DNA of 64,000 nucleotides from Lachnospiraceae bacterium A4 (GTDB lineage Bacteria > Bacillota > Clostridia > Lachnospirales > Lachnospiraceae). The DNA lies in assembly GCA_000403215.2 (NCBI GenBank), contig KE159537.1, positions 24,513-88,512 on the forward strand. Direction: 5' to 3'. A program made the position numbers and the translations under genes. Position 1 is the first letter of the stretch, and the number at the start of each line of letters is the position of its first letter. Positions 15,936-25,788 of this stretch are shown here, piece after piece. Under the pieces are notes generated by a model. That model did not search any database, was not told the DNA's origin, and saw nothing but the letters and a program-made list of their open reading frames with translations.

Positions 15936-16406
15936 TTATTCTCTGTCAAGTGACGCAATCAGTCCGCCCTGATCAAGAATCCCCTGCATATATGCTGGCA
16001 GCTTCGTGCACTCATATTCCTTACCGTTCACACGCACAACCCCTTCCTGCATGGATAACGCCATCTCGTCACCTGCATTGACATTGTCGTACAGCTCCTT
16101 GCAGACAATGACCGGAAGTCCGATATTGATCGCATTTCTATAAAAGATGCGCGCAAAAGACTTCGCCACAACCGCCTTGACGCCCAGCGCTTTTAGCACC
16201 GTCGGCGCCTGCTCTCTCGATGAACCGCATCCAAAATTCTCCGATGCCACAACATAATCCCCCGGCTGCACCTGTGATGCAAATTCCGTGTCCAAAGACT
16301 CAAACGTATGTACTTTCATCTCATCAATTGTAGGATATATAATATACTGCGACGCAATAATCTGGTCTGTGTCCACATCCTGCCCAAACTTAAATATTTT
16401 CCCCAT
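15936..16406 (-). CDS. 3-isopropylmalate dehydratase-type small subunit (copy 2)
   Basis: A 156-residue small subunit with FGQDVDTDQIIASQY near the start, ENFGCGSSREQAP and AKSFARIFYRNAINIG. The frame is open far upstream, but conserved sequence starts at MGKIFKFGQD and AAAGGAC lies before the ATG at 16406, so that start is chosen. It is the first gene of the minus-strand dehydratase run, and the promoter must lie in the 250-base divergent region shared with the CbiT-like gene. Confidence 0.9.
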   Translation of the reverse strand: MGKIFKFGQDVDTDQIIASQYIIYPTIDEMKVHTFESLDTEFASQVQPGDYVVASENFGCGSSREQAPTVLKALGVKAVVAKSFARIFYRNAINIGLPVIVCKELYDNVNAGDEMALSMQEGVVRVNGKEYECTKLPAYMQGILDQGGLIASLDRE

Positions 16407-16658
16407 TGTATGATCGTCCTTTCTGTATCTATAATTTTTCATGACACTCTGACACTTTTTATAGTGTAACAAATTTACGGCAAAAAAACTAGGATAAATT
16501 TTATTGTACACTGCTGTTTTTTTGTGGCGAATATGATATAGTGATATATATGGAATAAAGTAAAACACATCCCTCAAAAAACTAGACAAAATAAAGAAAA
16601 GAATATACCCTAACGATACCTTAACGTATAAACTACCAACAAACAAGGAGGCTCCGCA

Positions 16659-17567
16659 ATGGAAAAACAAATTTTTACGAATGAGATCATTTTAAGCTGG
16701 CTGCAATACTATTCGCAGAATACGCCGATTGATCTGGAGCATGTCAAAATCATTGACATCACAAAGAAAAACAAAAACGTTATCCCCACCGTCGAGGCGC
16801 ACAAGACCACACTGATATTTACCAATGCTGGTATCGACGACATCTTCTACCGCCTGTGGAATGCTGGTCTGGGCGAGTGCGAGGTATGGTACAATGAAGG
16901 CTCCGACCCCAGCGGCGACATTCTGCATAACCAGATTAAGGATATGATCAACCGCGGCATCAACGCGTCGGCTGGTATGCTCATCCTCAACCCAAACGCC
17001 AGAAATTCGACGCGCATCGGACTGAGCAATGAGAAACTCCAGCGCGGCTCCATCAACTATGTCGGCAGTGAGATCCGCTCTATCATTCTAAGCAAAATGA
17101 TGGTTGACCCACAGGACGACATCTGTGTCATCGGCGGAGAAAGTATTGCCATCGAGGCTGCGCTGATCGCCGCTGAGGGTTCTGTCATTGCCGTGGAATA
17201 CAGCAGGGCTGACCGCTCTACCCTCGAGGACAATGTATCGCACTTTGACCTCCACAATATCAAGATCATCGACCATGTTGATGAGACTACAATGTCCCAG
17301 TGTCCAGTTCCTTCACTCGTGTTCTTAGTTGCGTCCGCAAGCACAGAACAAGAACTTGAATGCCTGCTAAAGCTCAATCCAAACATGAATGTCGTGATCT
17401 ATACACTGGACTTCAAGACTGCTGCCAGCCTGCCTGATACGCTGCATGACCTTGGACTTGCCGACGTGGAGACGATACAGGTGTCTGTGACAAAACTCCG
17501 CAGCAACAACACCTTTAAGTCCGACCCGGCACCTTGGATTATCACTGCGAGAAGCAGAGAGGACTAA
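16659..17567 (+). CDS. CbiE/CbiT (CobL)-like protein, divergent
   Basis: A 302-residue protein. Residues about 45-120 resemble the C-terminal half of a CbiE precorrin methyltransferase (TLIFTNAGIDDIF, GLGECEVWYNEGSDP), and 130-290 resemble CbiT (VGSEIRSIILSKMM, then IGGESIAIEAALIA, AVEYS). In true CbiT the SAM loop is a glycine-rich IGAGTGS; here it is IGGESIAIE, so SAM binding may be altered. No other cobalamin gene is near. GGAGG precedes the ATG. It is transcribed divergently from the dehydratase operon and ends at a bidirectional terminator. It may be a methyltransferase with a new substrate or a decaying CobL relative. Confidence 0.6.
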   Translation: MEKQIFTNEIILSWLQYYSQNTPIDLEHVKIIDITKKNKNVIPTVEAHKTTLIFTNAGIDDIFYRLWNAGLGECEVWYNEGSDPSGDILHNQIKDMINRGINASAGMLILNPNARNSTRIGLSNEKLQRGSINYVGSEIRSIILSKMMVDPQDDICVIGGESIAIEAALIAAEGSVIAVEYSRADRSTLEDNVSHFDLHNIKIIDHVDETTMSQCPVPSLVFLVASASTEQELECLLKLNPNMNVVIYTLDFKTAASLPDTLHDLGLADVETIQVSVTKLRSNNTFKSDPAPWIITARSRED

Positions 17568-17580
17568 ACTCAAAGAATAC

Positions 17581-17620
17581 TGAAATCAAAAAAGGGGATT
17601 CACTCCCCTTTTTGATTTCA
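17581..17620. terminator. Bidirectional terminator between convergent genes
   Basis: TGAAATCAAAAAAGGGG pairs with CCCCTTTTTGATTTCA (one-base slip) around TTCACT-type loop. A/T tracts on both sides serve the CbiT-like gene on plus and smpB on minus. Confidence 0.9.
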
Positions 17621-17630
17621 TCCACTGTCT

Positions 17631-18101
17631 TTAGTACAAGTTCTTTACCTTAAATTCACGCTCTGTCTCACGCCGTGCATCTTTTTTTGCTATATCCTCG
17701 CGCTTGTCATAGAGCTTCTTACCGCGCGCAAGCCCGATTTCTACCTTTGCCCTGCCATTTGAAAAGTAAACCTGAAGCGGTACCAGTGTGTAGCCCTTCT
17801 CCTTGATTTTACCTAATAACTTGTTAATCTCCTGCTTGTGCAGCAAAAGTTTTTTTACACGCAGCGGGTCTTTATTAAAAATATTTCCTTTTTCATAAGG
17901 AGAAATATGCATACCATACACAAACACCTCTGCATGTTCGATACGGATAAATGCCTCCTTAATGCTGCACTTTCCCATGCGCAGAGATTTGACCTCCGTG
18001 CCATGAAGCGCGATTCCACACTCATATTTCTCCTCTATAAAATAGTCATGGTATGCCTTTTTGTTGTTGGCAACCAGCTTCATTGCTTCATTTTTTGCCA
18101 T
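17631..18101 (-). CDS. smpB: SsrA-binding protein SmpB
   Basis: A 156-residue RNA-binding protein that pairs with tmRNA to rescue stalled ribosomes. Family motifs include [31 protein letters not shown] and the basic C-terminal tail ([19 protein letters not shown]) that enters the mRNA channel. The ATG at 18101 follows GAAGG and matches the usual MAK start; an upstream ATG at 18119 overlaps the rnr stop. It follows rnr by 14 bases, a common Firmicutes order (secG-rnr-smpB). No tmRNA gene is seen next to it. Confidence 0.96.
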   Translation of the reverse strand: MAKNEAMKLVANNKKAYHDYFIEEKYECGIALHGTEVKSLRMGKCSIKEAFIRIEHAEVFVYGMHISPYEKGNIFNKDPLRVKKLLLHKQEINKLLGKIKEKGYTLVPLQVYFSNGRAKVEIGLARGKKLYDKREDIAKKDARRETEREFKVKNLY

Positions 18102-18115
18102 TCTGCTACCTTCTT

Positions 18116-20275
18116 TCATTCCTTATCTTCGTCTATCTCCCACTCCTGAGGAATGACAAAATCAATCGTTCTCAAGATCTTATCCGTCGCATGAACCCTG
18201 ATTTTCAATGTCTGTCCCAGCTTGTACCGAATATCTGTAGCCTGCCCCACCATCTCATATGTCTCCTCATCATAATAGAAATAGTCTCCCGGCAGCATAG
18301 ATACATGAATCATGCCTTCAATCGTATTTGGCAGCTCCACATACACGCCCCATGCTGTGATTGAGGAAATGACTCCCTCATAAATCTCACCGATATGGCG
18401 CTCCATAAATTCGACTTTCTTGAGTTTGTCAGTCTCGCGCTCTGCCTCATCTGCACGCCTCTCCATCTCTGAGGAATGTTTTGCCACCTCTGGCAGAAGC
18501 GCATTATAGTGGTCAATGCGCTTCTCATTCAGCCGTCCGCGAAGCTGTTCTTTCATAATGCGGTGAATCTGTAAATCAGGGTATCTTCTGATCGGCGAGG
18601 TAAAATGACAATAATATTGACATGCCAGCCCGAAATGTCCTGTACAGTCAATTGTGTATTTTGCCTGTTTCATACTGCGCAGTGTCAGTCTGCTGATCAG
18701 TGCCTCCTCCGGTGTGTCCTCTATCTTTGCCAGAAGCTTTTGAAGCTCCTTGGGATGAATTTCCTCCTGCCTGCTCTTGATCGAATAACCGAAATTGCGG
18801 ATAAATGTACTAAGCTTGTCAATCTTCTCTGGATCAGGATTATCATGCGTCCTGTACACAAACGGCAGCTCCATCCAGTGAAAATGTTCTGCCACGGTTT
18901 CATTGGCAATCAGCATGAAATCCTCTATGATTTTTGTCGCCACATTGCGCTCATACGGCTTAATCTCGATCGGATGCCCCTGTTTGTCCAGCACGATCTT
19001 GCTCTCCGGGAAATCAAAATCAATAGATCCTCTCTTTTTGCGCTTTTCCCGCAGGATTCCCGCAAGCTCACGCATCAGCTCAAACATCGGCACAAGCGCT
19101 TCATATTCATGTATCTCTGCCTCGTCTTTGTCCTCCAGAATTTTCTTGACACTCGTGTAGGACATTCGCCTGTCTACGTTGATAACGGACTCCACAATCT
19201 CGTGGCTTACGACCTCGCCTTTTTCATCAATCGTCATCAGACAGCTCAGCGCCAGACGGTTCTCCCCTGCATTTAGCGAGCAGATTCCATTCGAGAGCTT
19301 ATGCGGCAGCATGGGAATCACCCTGTCCACCAGATAGACACTTGTCCCGCGCTCACGCGCCTCCCAATCCAATGCAGAGTTTTCCTGCACATAGTTCGTG
19401 ACATCCGCGATGTGCACGCCCAGTTGATACTGCGTGCCGTCCTTTGTCAAGCTGACTGCATCGTCAAGGTCCTTGGCGTCCTCCCCGTCAATCGTCACCA
19501 TCTGCACGTTTCGCAGATCGCGCCGCCCTGCCATGTCCGCCTCAGACACTTCACTTGCCACCCGCTCAACCTGATGCATAATTTTCTCAGAAAATTCAGT
19601 CGGCAGTTCATACCCTTTGACTATCGACATAATATCTACGCCGGGATCATTGACATGCCCTAAAATCTCCGTAATCTTTCCTTCCGGCTTTCGGTTATTT
19701 TTCCCATAATCCGTAATCTCACAGACCACCTTGTGACCAGACACCGCCCCTTTGGAACGCTCGACAGGCACAAAAACATCCTCATTGATCTTCGTGTTGT
19801 CTGGAATCACAAAACCGAAATTTTTGTTATTTTTGTCATAAATCCCGACAATCTGCTTCATGCCTCTTGCCAGAATCTCTACTACTTGCGCCTCCTGACG
19901 CCTGCCTTTTTGTCCCGCGCTCTGCGTTGACAAAAGCGCCACCTTGACCGTATCTTTATGAAAAGCGCCATTTACAAAGTTCTCAGGAATATATAAATCC
20001 TCATCTCTGCCCTCAATCTCGACAAAGCCAAAGCCCTTTGGATGACTGATAAAAGTACCAACAAGTTCCCTGTCTGAGTGTTTTGCCTTGATAAACTTTC
20101 CCTTCTTGGTAAGTGAGAGCTTCCCCTCTGCCAGCAATTCATTCAAAATACGGTTCAGCTCGCCTCTGTCCTCCTTTGATACCTGAAGCATGACTGCAAG
20201 CTCCTTCTCCTTCATCGGTACATAAAACTCCGCATCCATCAAATCCAATATCACTTTTTTTCTCTTATCAGACAT
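18116..20275 (-). CDS. rnr: Ribonuclease R
   Basis: A 719-residue 3'-5' exoribonuclease of the RNase II/RNB family. Order: N-terminal helix-turn-helix and two cold-shock domains (1-230), RNB catalytic domain (about 250-570) with the acidic site [12 protein letters not shown], a C-terminal S1 domain (about 630-710, [20 protein letters not shown]). It degrades structured RNA and, with SmpB-tmRNA, defective mRNAs. The length is normal for Firmicutes RNase R. GGAGGG precedes the ATG. It sits between secG and smpB; a terminator-like hairpin follows secG, so rnr may have its own promoter as well. Confidence 0.97.
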   Translation of the reverse strand: MSDKRKKVILDLMDAEFYVPMKEKELAVMLQVSKEDRGELNRILNELLAEGKLSLTKKGKFIKAKHSDRELVGTFISHPKGFGFVEIEGRDEDLYIPENFVNGAFHKDTVKVALLSTQSAGQKGRRQEAQVVEILARGMKQIVGIYDKNNKNFGFVIPDNTKINEDVFVPVERSKGAVSGHKVVCEITDYGKNNRKPEGKITEILGHVNDPGVDIMSIVKGYELPTEFSEKIMHQVERVASEVSEADMAGRRDLRNVQMVTIDGEDAKDLDDAVSLTKDGTQYQLGVHIADVTNYVQENSALDWEARERGTSVYLVDRVIPMLPHKLSNGICSLNAGENRLALSCLMTIDEKGEVVSHEIVESVINVDRRMSYTSVKKILEDKDEAEIHEYEALVPMFELMRELAGILREKRKKRGSIDFDFPESKIVLDKQGHPIEIKPYERNVATKIIEDFMLIANETVAEHFHWMELPFVYRTHDNPDPEKIDKLSTFIRNFGYSIKSRQEEIHPKELQKLLAKIEDTPEEALISRLTLRSMKQAKYTIDCTGHFGLACQYYCHFTSPIRRYPDLQIHRIMKEQLRGRLNEKRIDHYNALLPEVAKHSSEMERRADEAERETDKLKKVEFMERHIGEIYEGVISSITAWGVYVELPNTIEGMIHVSMLPGDYFYYDEETYEMVGQATDIRYKLGQTLKIRVHATDKILRTIDFVIPQEWEIDEDKE

Positions 20276-20356
20276 TCAAATCCCTCCTTTTTTGTCCGTG
20301 ACTGCACCGCCTTCGCGGCATATTCTTCTATAGGGAACTGCTCGTGTATAATTACG

Positions 20357-20384
20357 AAAAAACACCCTTGTAAAAAGAGTGTTT
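20357..20384 (-). terminator. Terminator after secG
   Basis: On the minus strand AAACACTC pairs with GGGTGTTT and is followed by a run of T (plus-strand A at 20357-20362). It may partly separate secG from rnr. Confidence 0.7.
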
Positions 20385-20412
20385 CGCGGGTTTATCTTAA
20401 ATATATCACTGT

Positions 20413-20649
20413 CTAAAAATTTATATTTAAAACAATTGCAAGCAACATAAATACAATGCCCAAAATCTTCGTAAACTTGACGAGTGCGCCCTCCATGGAA
20501 CGCCCCTTGTTCTTGCCCCAATACGTCTCAGCCGCACCGCTGATCGCGCCAAGCCCTGCTGATTTGCCTTCCTGCATCAACACAATCACTGTAAATGCAA
20601 TCGAAACGAGTATTAAAATAACCGTAAGAATAATTCTTAACGCTGCCAT
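20413..20649 (-). CDS. secG: Protein-export membrane protein SecG
   Basis: A 78-residue membrane protein with two hydrophobic helices (residues about 3-23 and 55-75) and the conserved loop VLMQEGKSAGLG...GAAETYWGKN between them. It is the accessory subunit of the SecYEG translocon and aids SecA-driven export. The ATG at 20649 lies seven bases after AAGGAGG; the in-frame GTG at 20655 is too close. It starts the secG-rnr-smpB group. Confidence 0.94.
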   Translation of the reverse strand: MAALRIILTVILILVSIAFTVIVLMQEGKSAGLGAISGAAETYWGKNKGRSMEGALVKFTKILGIVFMLLAIVLNINF

Positions 20650-20705
20650 CTCCACACCTCCTTATCAATGACCTGTAAGCCTCTCAAATAAAAAAGCCCA
20701 CTGAT

Positions 20706-20750
20706 AAAAAACAGTTTAACATACATGAATGCACATTTCAACTGTTTTTT
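20706..20750. terminator. Bidirectional terminator downstream of the NlpC/P60 gene
   Basis: AAAAAACAGTT (20706-20716) pairs perfectly with AACTGTTTTTT (20740-20750), with T-runs on both strands. Confidence 0.65.
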
Positions 20751-20788
20751 ACCTTTTCATTTAGCTTTTATTCCGCTTTTGATTTATT

Positions 20789-22183
20789 TTAATTCGCCAG
20801 ATACCTTCTGATTCCCGCCGGTGTACGGTAATTCCAGCTTGAAATCTTGATGCCCGTCTTAGGGCTTGACGCATGGATTACCTGACCATTTCCTATGTAA
20901 ATTGCTACATGGTTGATTCTGCCGTTCTTTGCATAGAACACCAGATCTCCCGGCTGCGCTGAACTATAGTCTACCTTTGTTCCAAGCTGTGCCTGAGATG
21001 CCGCATGATGCGGGAGACTCACGCCATATTTTTTGAAGATGCTCAGTGTAAATCCTGAGCAGTCCGCACCATTTGTCAGGCTGGTACCGCCCCATACATA
21101 CGGATTGCCGACAAACTGCTTTGCATACTGTACCAGATCGACACGCACATCGGACACGCCCTGCCCGTATTTGAGCTCTGTGAGTGTCACCGCCTTCTCA
21201 AGCCTCTCCTCCACATCGACATACTCACCAGAAACATAAGCCTCCTCGTCGTCGAGCAAAAACTTTATCCAGCCATTCTCCATGATCTCAACCACCTCTA
21301 GCTGTTCCTCCTCTGGAATGAGCGTAATTACAGTAGAATCTGTATTTGGCTGCTCTCTGACCTTGAGTGTCTGTGTGTTGACGATGGCGATCATGGAAGC
21401 CACCTCGCGGCCTCTTGCAACCGCCTCCTCGCCAAGATACAAAAACTCTGTGCTACAGTATCCTTCCACTTTTCCAGATTTGATATGTGCCCAGTCGTTC
21501 TCATCAATCTCAAGGATCTCACATGCCGCATCTTTTGACAGTTTTCCGATCAATTTCCCGTTTTCATTCGGCTCTTCTCTGATATTCAAATGATTGTCCA
21601 CATGGGCGATACCTAAATTAGTATATCCCCAATGCGTCTCTGGCTCTGCTGGCTGCTGGGCATCTTCCTCCTGCTCGATATTCTGAGTCTGCATTGCTGG
21701 CTCATTAAGCGCACTCTCAGCCTGATCAAAGACTTCGCCCGCACCTGCGGAACGTCCCAGTGTCTCCTGTGACTCGATATTGTCAAGGACTTCGCCTGCA
21801 CCTGCTGCCAGCTCCAGATCTTCCTCCGTCGCTTTTTCATCTATAGCTTCTTTATCTATAGTTTGTTTATCCGCAGCGGGTTCTTCTGTAGTTTTTTCAC
21901 TTGTAGCTTCATCACCTGTATTTTCTTTATCCGTCACTTCTTTATCTATAGCTTCATCACCTGTAAATTCTTCCGTATCAGTTTCTGCTGTGGCAGATGC
22001 TGCATTCACAGAATTGTCAGCCGCGGCTTCGTCTGTGAACTCAAACGCGAGCACCGGAATATCTGTCTCCTCCTGTGTCTCCTTGGGACTGGTATTTGCA
22101 TAAACACCATTGCTAAACATTACAACTGCAAGACCTACTCCTGCAATCACTCCTGCATACCTTAATTTTTTTATCCTGTTCAT
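20789..22183 (-). CDS. Secreted NlpC/P60 peptidoglycan hydrolase with two SH3 domains
   Basis: A 464-residue secreted protein. A signal peptide covers 1-29 (cleavage after VYA). Residues 30-180 are a low-complexity acidic linker rich in Glu, Ala, Thr with repeated DKE/EAIDKE units and a duplicated AGAGEV block. Two bacterial SH3 domains (about 185-250 and 262-320) probably bind the cell wall. The C-terminal NlpC/P60 domain (about 345-464) has catalytic Cys near 375 (GADCSGF) and His in RINHVAIYIG. It cleaves peptide stems, likely gamma-D-Glu to diamino-acid bonds. It is a single-gene unit between secG and ribF. Confidence 0.92.
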   Translation of the reverse strand: MNRIKKLRYAGVIAGVGLAVVMFSNGVYANTSPKETQEETDIPVLAFEFTDEAAADNSVNAASATAETDTEEFTGDEAIDKEVTDKENTGDEATSEKTTEEPAADKQTIDKEAIDEKATEEDLELAAGAGEVLDNIESQETLGRSAGAGEVFDQAESALNEPAMQTQNIEQEEDAQQPAEPETHWGYTNLGIAHVDNHLNIREEPNENGKLIGKLSKDAACEILEIDENDWAHIKSGKVEGYCSTEFLYLGEEAVARGREVASMIAIVNTQTLKVREQPNTDSTVITLIPEEEQLEVVEIMENGWIKFLLDDEEAYVSGEYVDVEERLEKAVTLTELKYGQGVSDVRVDLVQYAKQFVGNPYVWGGTSLTNGADCSGFTLSIFKKYGVSLPHHAASQAQLGTKVDYSSAQPGDLVFYAKNGRINHVAIYIGNGQVIHASSPKTGIKISSWNYRTPAGIRRYLAN

Positions 22184-22391
22184 ATTCTAATCCAATTCCT
22201 CTTTTGCTGCGATATGCCATGCAGCCGAAACCTATCAACAGTTCAGGCCCACAGTTTCCCTGCACTTCCGAACTTTGTTACAATTTTGTTACATATTAAT
22301 TACAAATTTAATATAACATTCTCATTCAAATCTGTCAATCACAAAATTCGTGCACATAGATACCAAAATCCCCCAGCGAAGTCTCCACTAT

Positions 22392-23321
22392 TTAAAGTCC
22401 GTGATATTGTTTTCCCTCTGCGAGATCCTTTGCCATCTGTCTCTTTAGCGCATCAACCCCGTCAAAACACATCTCTGGACGCTTGAATTTCAACAGATAG
22501 ACCTCCAACTCCTCCCCATAGACATCTTGGTCAAAATTATAAATATAAGTCTCGACACCCATCATGCAGCGGTCATCTACGGTTGGCTTGGTTCCAATAT
22601 TGGTGATAGCAGGAAGTTTGTTCTCTTCCCCGCCGTGAAGAACGACATAAGAGTAATAGACACCCTTTGGCGGCAAAAGTTTTTCTGACGGCGGCAGCAG
22701 ATTTACCGTCGGCATTCCGATGGTGCGTCCAAGCTGCCTGCCATGAATGATTTTTCCGCCCACATGATAGGGTGTCCCCAGAAGCTGCGCCGCCAGCTCC
22801 ATATTCCCTTTGCGCACCTCCTCGCGGACATAGGTAGAGCTCACTTCCTTATCCTGATAAGAAACCTTCTCGATCAAAATAACCTGATAGCCGCAATTTG
22901 ACGCCAGTTCTTGCAGCAGATGATAATTTCCCGCTCCTTTTTTCCCAAAAGAGACATCCTCCCCCGCAACCACACATTTTGCGCGAAGCCTGCCAGCAAG
23001 CACTTCCTTTACAAATACTTCCGGTTCCATATCCGCTATTTCCTGATGAAAAGGATATTCAATCAAATAGTCAACGCCTGCCTTCTCAAAAATCCTGCGC
23101 TTTTCCTCTATGGTAGAAAGCTCTTTGACTGGCGAACTGCTGAAAAATGCGGCGGGAGACGGCACAAAAGTAAATACAACGGACTTGAGTCCCTGTTCCT
23201 GCTGCTGTCTCAACTGCCCCAAGAGCTTTTGATGTCCCCTGTGAAAACCATCAAACTTCCCAATGGCTGCCGCTGTCGCCTCCTCTATATAAAATTCTGT
23301 CGTATTTTCTATGATTTTCAT
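22392..23321 (-). CDS. ribF: Bifunctional riboflavin kinase/FAD synthetase
   Basis: A 309-residue enzyme that makes FMN and then FAD. The N-terminal nucleotidyltransferase domain (1-180) has the IGKFDGFHRGHQKLL motif; the C-terminal riboflavin-kinase domain (185-300) has GRTIGMPTVNL and ETYIYNFDQDVYG. The ATG at 23321 is used rather than an upstream TTG at 23336. It lies directly after truB (21 bases), the usual pairing in Firmicutes, and ends the nrnA-truB-ribF run. Confidence 0.96.
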   Translation of the reverse strand: MKIIENTTEFYIEEATAAAIGKFDGFHRGHQKLLGQLRQQQEQGLKSVVFTFVPSPAAFFSSSPVKELSTIEEKRRIFEKAGVDYLIEYPFHQEIADMEPEVFVKEVLAGRLRAKCVVAGEDVSFGKKGAGNYHLLQELASNCGYQVILIEKVSYQDKEVSSTYVREEVRKGNMELAAQLLGTPYHVGGKIIHGRQLGRTIGMPTVNLLPPSEKLLPPKGVYYSYVVLHGGEENKLPAITNIGTKPTVDDRCMMGVETYIYNFDQDVYGEELEVYLLKFKRPEMCFDGVDALKRQMAKDLAEGKQYHGL

Positions 23322-23342
23322 GATTTTTTGTCCCAATTGCGT

Positions 23343-24245
23343 CTACAAAAACATCTTAAATGGTTTCCATACGCCCTCATTTTTTACAAATACATACACT
23401 GCCTGAAACTCCCGCCTTCCGTTATATACACGAAGCATATCCCCGTCCTTAAAAGAAACAGGCAGGTCAAAATCAAGCTGATTTGGATACAGCTTATTTC
23501 CGTTCAATAGCGCCCTCTCAGCCCCACTCCTGACAAGTGCCCCCTCGTATTCCATAAAAACACTGTCCGGCGCAGTGACATACTGTTGAAATGTCCCCTG
23601 CTGCATAAACGCTTCTACCTGTGACAGTGTAACGGCATCTTCTATCCGGAAATTCCCGACTCTCGTGCGCTTCAAGTGTGCCATCGCGGCGCCGCAGCCA
23701 AGGTGTTCTCCAATATCCGCACACAACGTGCGAATGTATGTTCCTTTCGAACAGCTTACCACGAACCGAACCTCTGGCGCCTTCATCTCTAAAATGCGAA
23801 TAGCAGGGATATCGACATGGCGCGGCTGCCGCGCTACCTCCTTACCCTCTCTGGCAAGCTCATACAGTTTTTTCCCATTGACCTTCAAGGCAGAGTACAT
23901 CGGCGGAAGCTGTTCATATCCGCCGACAAAGCGCATTATCGCGCGCTCGATGTCAGCTTCGCCCACTGTCACCGCAGACTCACTCAGAATGGTACCGCTC
24001 AGATCTTGTGTGTCCGTCGTTATACCAAGTCTTAGAACTGCCTCATACTCTTTGCTCTTGTCTGTCATCAGGTCGCAGAGCTTTGTCGCACTGCCAAAAC
24101 ACACAGGAAGAACCCCGACTGCGTCAGGGTCCAGTGTTCCTGTGTGTCCTATTTTTTTCTGCTTTACAATGCCGCGGAGTTTCGCCACAACATCATGCGA
24201 GGTGTAGCCAGCCTCCTTATAGATATTCATTATCCCATTGATCAT
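23343..24245 (-). CDS. truB: tRNA pseudouridine-55 synthase TruB
   Basis: A 300-residue enzyme that forms pseudouridine 55 in the T-loop of tRNAs. It opens with GIMNIYKEAGYTSHDVV and carries the catalytic-Asp motif GHTGTLDPDAVGVLP, then KGTYIRTL and a C-terminal PUA-like region. Its start overlaps the stop of nrnA by four bases (ATGA), showing translational coupling. The order rbfA-nrnA-truB-ribF matches the conserved infB region of Firmicutes. Confidence 0.97.
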   Translation of the reverse strand: MINGIMNIYKEAGYTSHDVVAKLRGIVKQKKIGHTGTLDPDAVGVLPVCFGSATKLCDLMTDKSKEYEAVLRLGITTDTQDLSGTILSESAVTVGEADIERAIMRFVGGYEQLPPMYSALKVNGKKLYELAREGKEVARQPRHVDIPAIRILEMKAPEVRFVVSCSKGTYIRTLCADIGEHLGCGAAMAHLKRTRVGNFRIEDAVTLSQVEAFMQQGTFQQYVTAPDSVFMEYEGALVRSGAERALLNGNKLYPNQLDFDLPVSFKDGDMLRVYNGRREFQAVYVFVKNEGVWKPFKMFL

Positions 24246-25222
24246 GCCATATCCTCATATGCCTTCATTTGAAGCTCAATCTGCTTCGAAATGTTATTGA
24301 TCGCGTCATGAAATGTTCCATTGATATTACAGCCAGCAGCCCTCACATGACCGCCGCCGCCGAAAAATGCCGCGACCTTGCTGACATCTACATACTTGCA
24401 GGAACGCAGGCTTACTTTGTACTCAAGACTCCCTACTTCATACATGAAAATAGCACACTCAATCCCCTTGGTGATACGCAGTTGGTTGACGATTCCCTCC
24501 AAATCCTTAGCGGTAGCACCATAGAAATCAAGTGTTTTTTTGTCAATGGCACTGACAATACATTTTCCGTCCATAAACATGATGCTTTCAAGAAGCGCCC
24601 TGCCCAAAAGCTGGTTCTGTGCATAAGTCTTTTCATAATAAGTCTCGTCGATCACCGCCGGAAAGTCAAAACCGTACTCAATCAGCTCTGCGGCAATTCT
24701 GAGTGTCTCCGGCGACGTATTGGAATATTTGAAAATACCTGTATCGTGCGCAATGCCTATGTAGACTGCCTTGGCAATCTCCTCGTCCATATACTGCTTC
24801 TCAAACAGATTATAGACAAGCTCTGCCGTGGAGCTGAAGCCTGGTATCACATAATTCACATCGCCGCAGCCCCGTTCATTGCTGATATGATGGTCAATAT
24901 TAATACGTTTTTTCGCATTGGCAAAAATTTCCTCCGCCTCACCGAGCCTTGATTTCTCACAGTCCAGTGCGAAAAATACATCCACCTCGCCATCGACAAT
25001 ATACGAACTGTCAATCTCGTCAAATCCTTTGATGCACGCAAATACGCTTGACGGCTCTTCTAACGCCACTGTCACCTTCGCCTGCGGCAGCGCCTTCTTT
25101 AAATACAGATACATCGCCAGACAGGAACCTGTACAGTCTCCGTCTGGCCGGATATGGCCTGATATAAATATTCTCTTTGCAGTTTTACATTCTTCTAACA
25201 ACTGAAATTTTTCCATAATCAT
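24242..25222 (-). CDS. nrnA: DHH-family bifunctional oligoribonuclease/pAp phosphatase
   Basis: A 326-residue cytoplasmic phosphoesterase. The DHH domain shows GHIRPDGDCTGS, FALDCE and NIDHHISN; the C-terminal DHHA1 domain shows FGGGGHVRAAG. NrnA degrades 2-5-mer RNAs (nano-RNA) and dephosphorylates pAp. AAGGG lies five bases before ATG 25222, while a second ATG at 25216 is also possible. It overlaps truB and follows rbfA across a strong terminator hairpin, so it may start a separate transcript. Confidence 0.93.
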   Translation of the reverse strand: MIMEKFQLLEECKTAKRIFISGHIRPDGDCTGSCLAMYLYLKKALPQAKVTVALEEPSSVFACIKGFDEIDSSYIVDGEVDVFFALDCEKSRLGEAEEIFANAKKRINIDHHISNERGCGDVNYVIPGFSSTAELVYNLFEKQYMDEEIAKAVYIGIAHDTGIFKYSNTSPETLRIAAELIEYGFDFPAVIDETYYEKTYAQNQLLGRALLESIMFMDGKCIVSAIDKKTLDFYGATAKDLEGIVNQLRITKGIECAIFMYEVGSLEYKVSLRSCKYVDVSKVAAFFGGGGHVRAAGCNINGTFHDAINNISKQIELQMKAYEDMA

Positions 25223-25282
25223 CACTACCCTTATATGTTTCCCTTTACATTGAATATTTTACTGTCCCTGTACATAATACAC

Positions 25283-25320
25283 AAAAGTATCTGGGAAGTC
25301 AAATATTCCCAGATACTTTT
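25283..25320. terminator. Perfect 14-bp terminator hairpin between rbfA and nrnA
   Basis: AAAAGTATCTGGGA (25283-25296) is the exact complement of 25307-25320. T-runs occur on both strands, so it would end the rbfA transcript on minus. Confidence 0.8.
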
Positions 25321-25347
25321 TATTTTTTATTCATGATTTTCGTGTTG

Positions 25348-25728
25348 TTAATTTTCCTCAACATGCCGCTCGTCATCTATACGGTTGATCTCATCTATTT
25401 TTTTGGACATAGACACCCCGTAAGCAATCGACTGATCCAGGATAAACCTGATCTCCGGCGTGTTCCGCAGATTTATCTTTTTTGCCAAAAGACTTCTGAT
25501 ATAGCCCTCTGCGCTCTTCAAACCCTCGATGGTATCCTTCTGAGAATCCTCGTCACCCAAGACACTGACCCACGCTTTGCAGGTCTTTAGATCAGGCGCT
25601 ACCTCCACAGATACCACCGACGTCATCGGGTGAATCCGCGGATCTTTGATCTCACTTCGTATCACCTCAGCCAGAACACGATGCACTTCCCCGTTTACAC
25701 GGGTATTTTTGACACTGTCCTTTCTCAT
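25348..25728 (-). CDS. rbfA: Ribosome-binding factor A
   Basis: A 126-residue KH-fold protein that helps mature the 30S subunit (16S 5' end) in cold growth. The motifs RVNGEVHRVLAEVIRSEIKDPRI and VSVEVAPDLKTCKAWVSV are family features, as is the RNTPEIRFILDQS segment. The acidic C-terminal tail is short. It follows infB by 60 bases in the normal order and is the last gene before the 25283 terminator. Confidence 0.96.
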   Translation of the reverse strand: MRKDSVKNTRVNGEVHRVLAEVIRSEIKDPRIHPMTSVVSVEVAPDLKTCKAWVSVLGDEDSQKDTIEGLKSAEGYIRSLLAKKINLRNTPEIRFILDQSIAYGVSMSKKIDEINRIDDERHVEEN

Positions 25729-25788
25729 TTTCCTGTTCTCCGTTCATATTTCACTCTTATTTATACTGCAATTTTTACCGTGATACTT

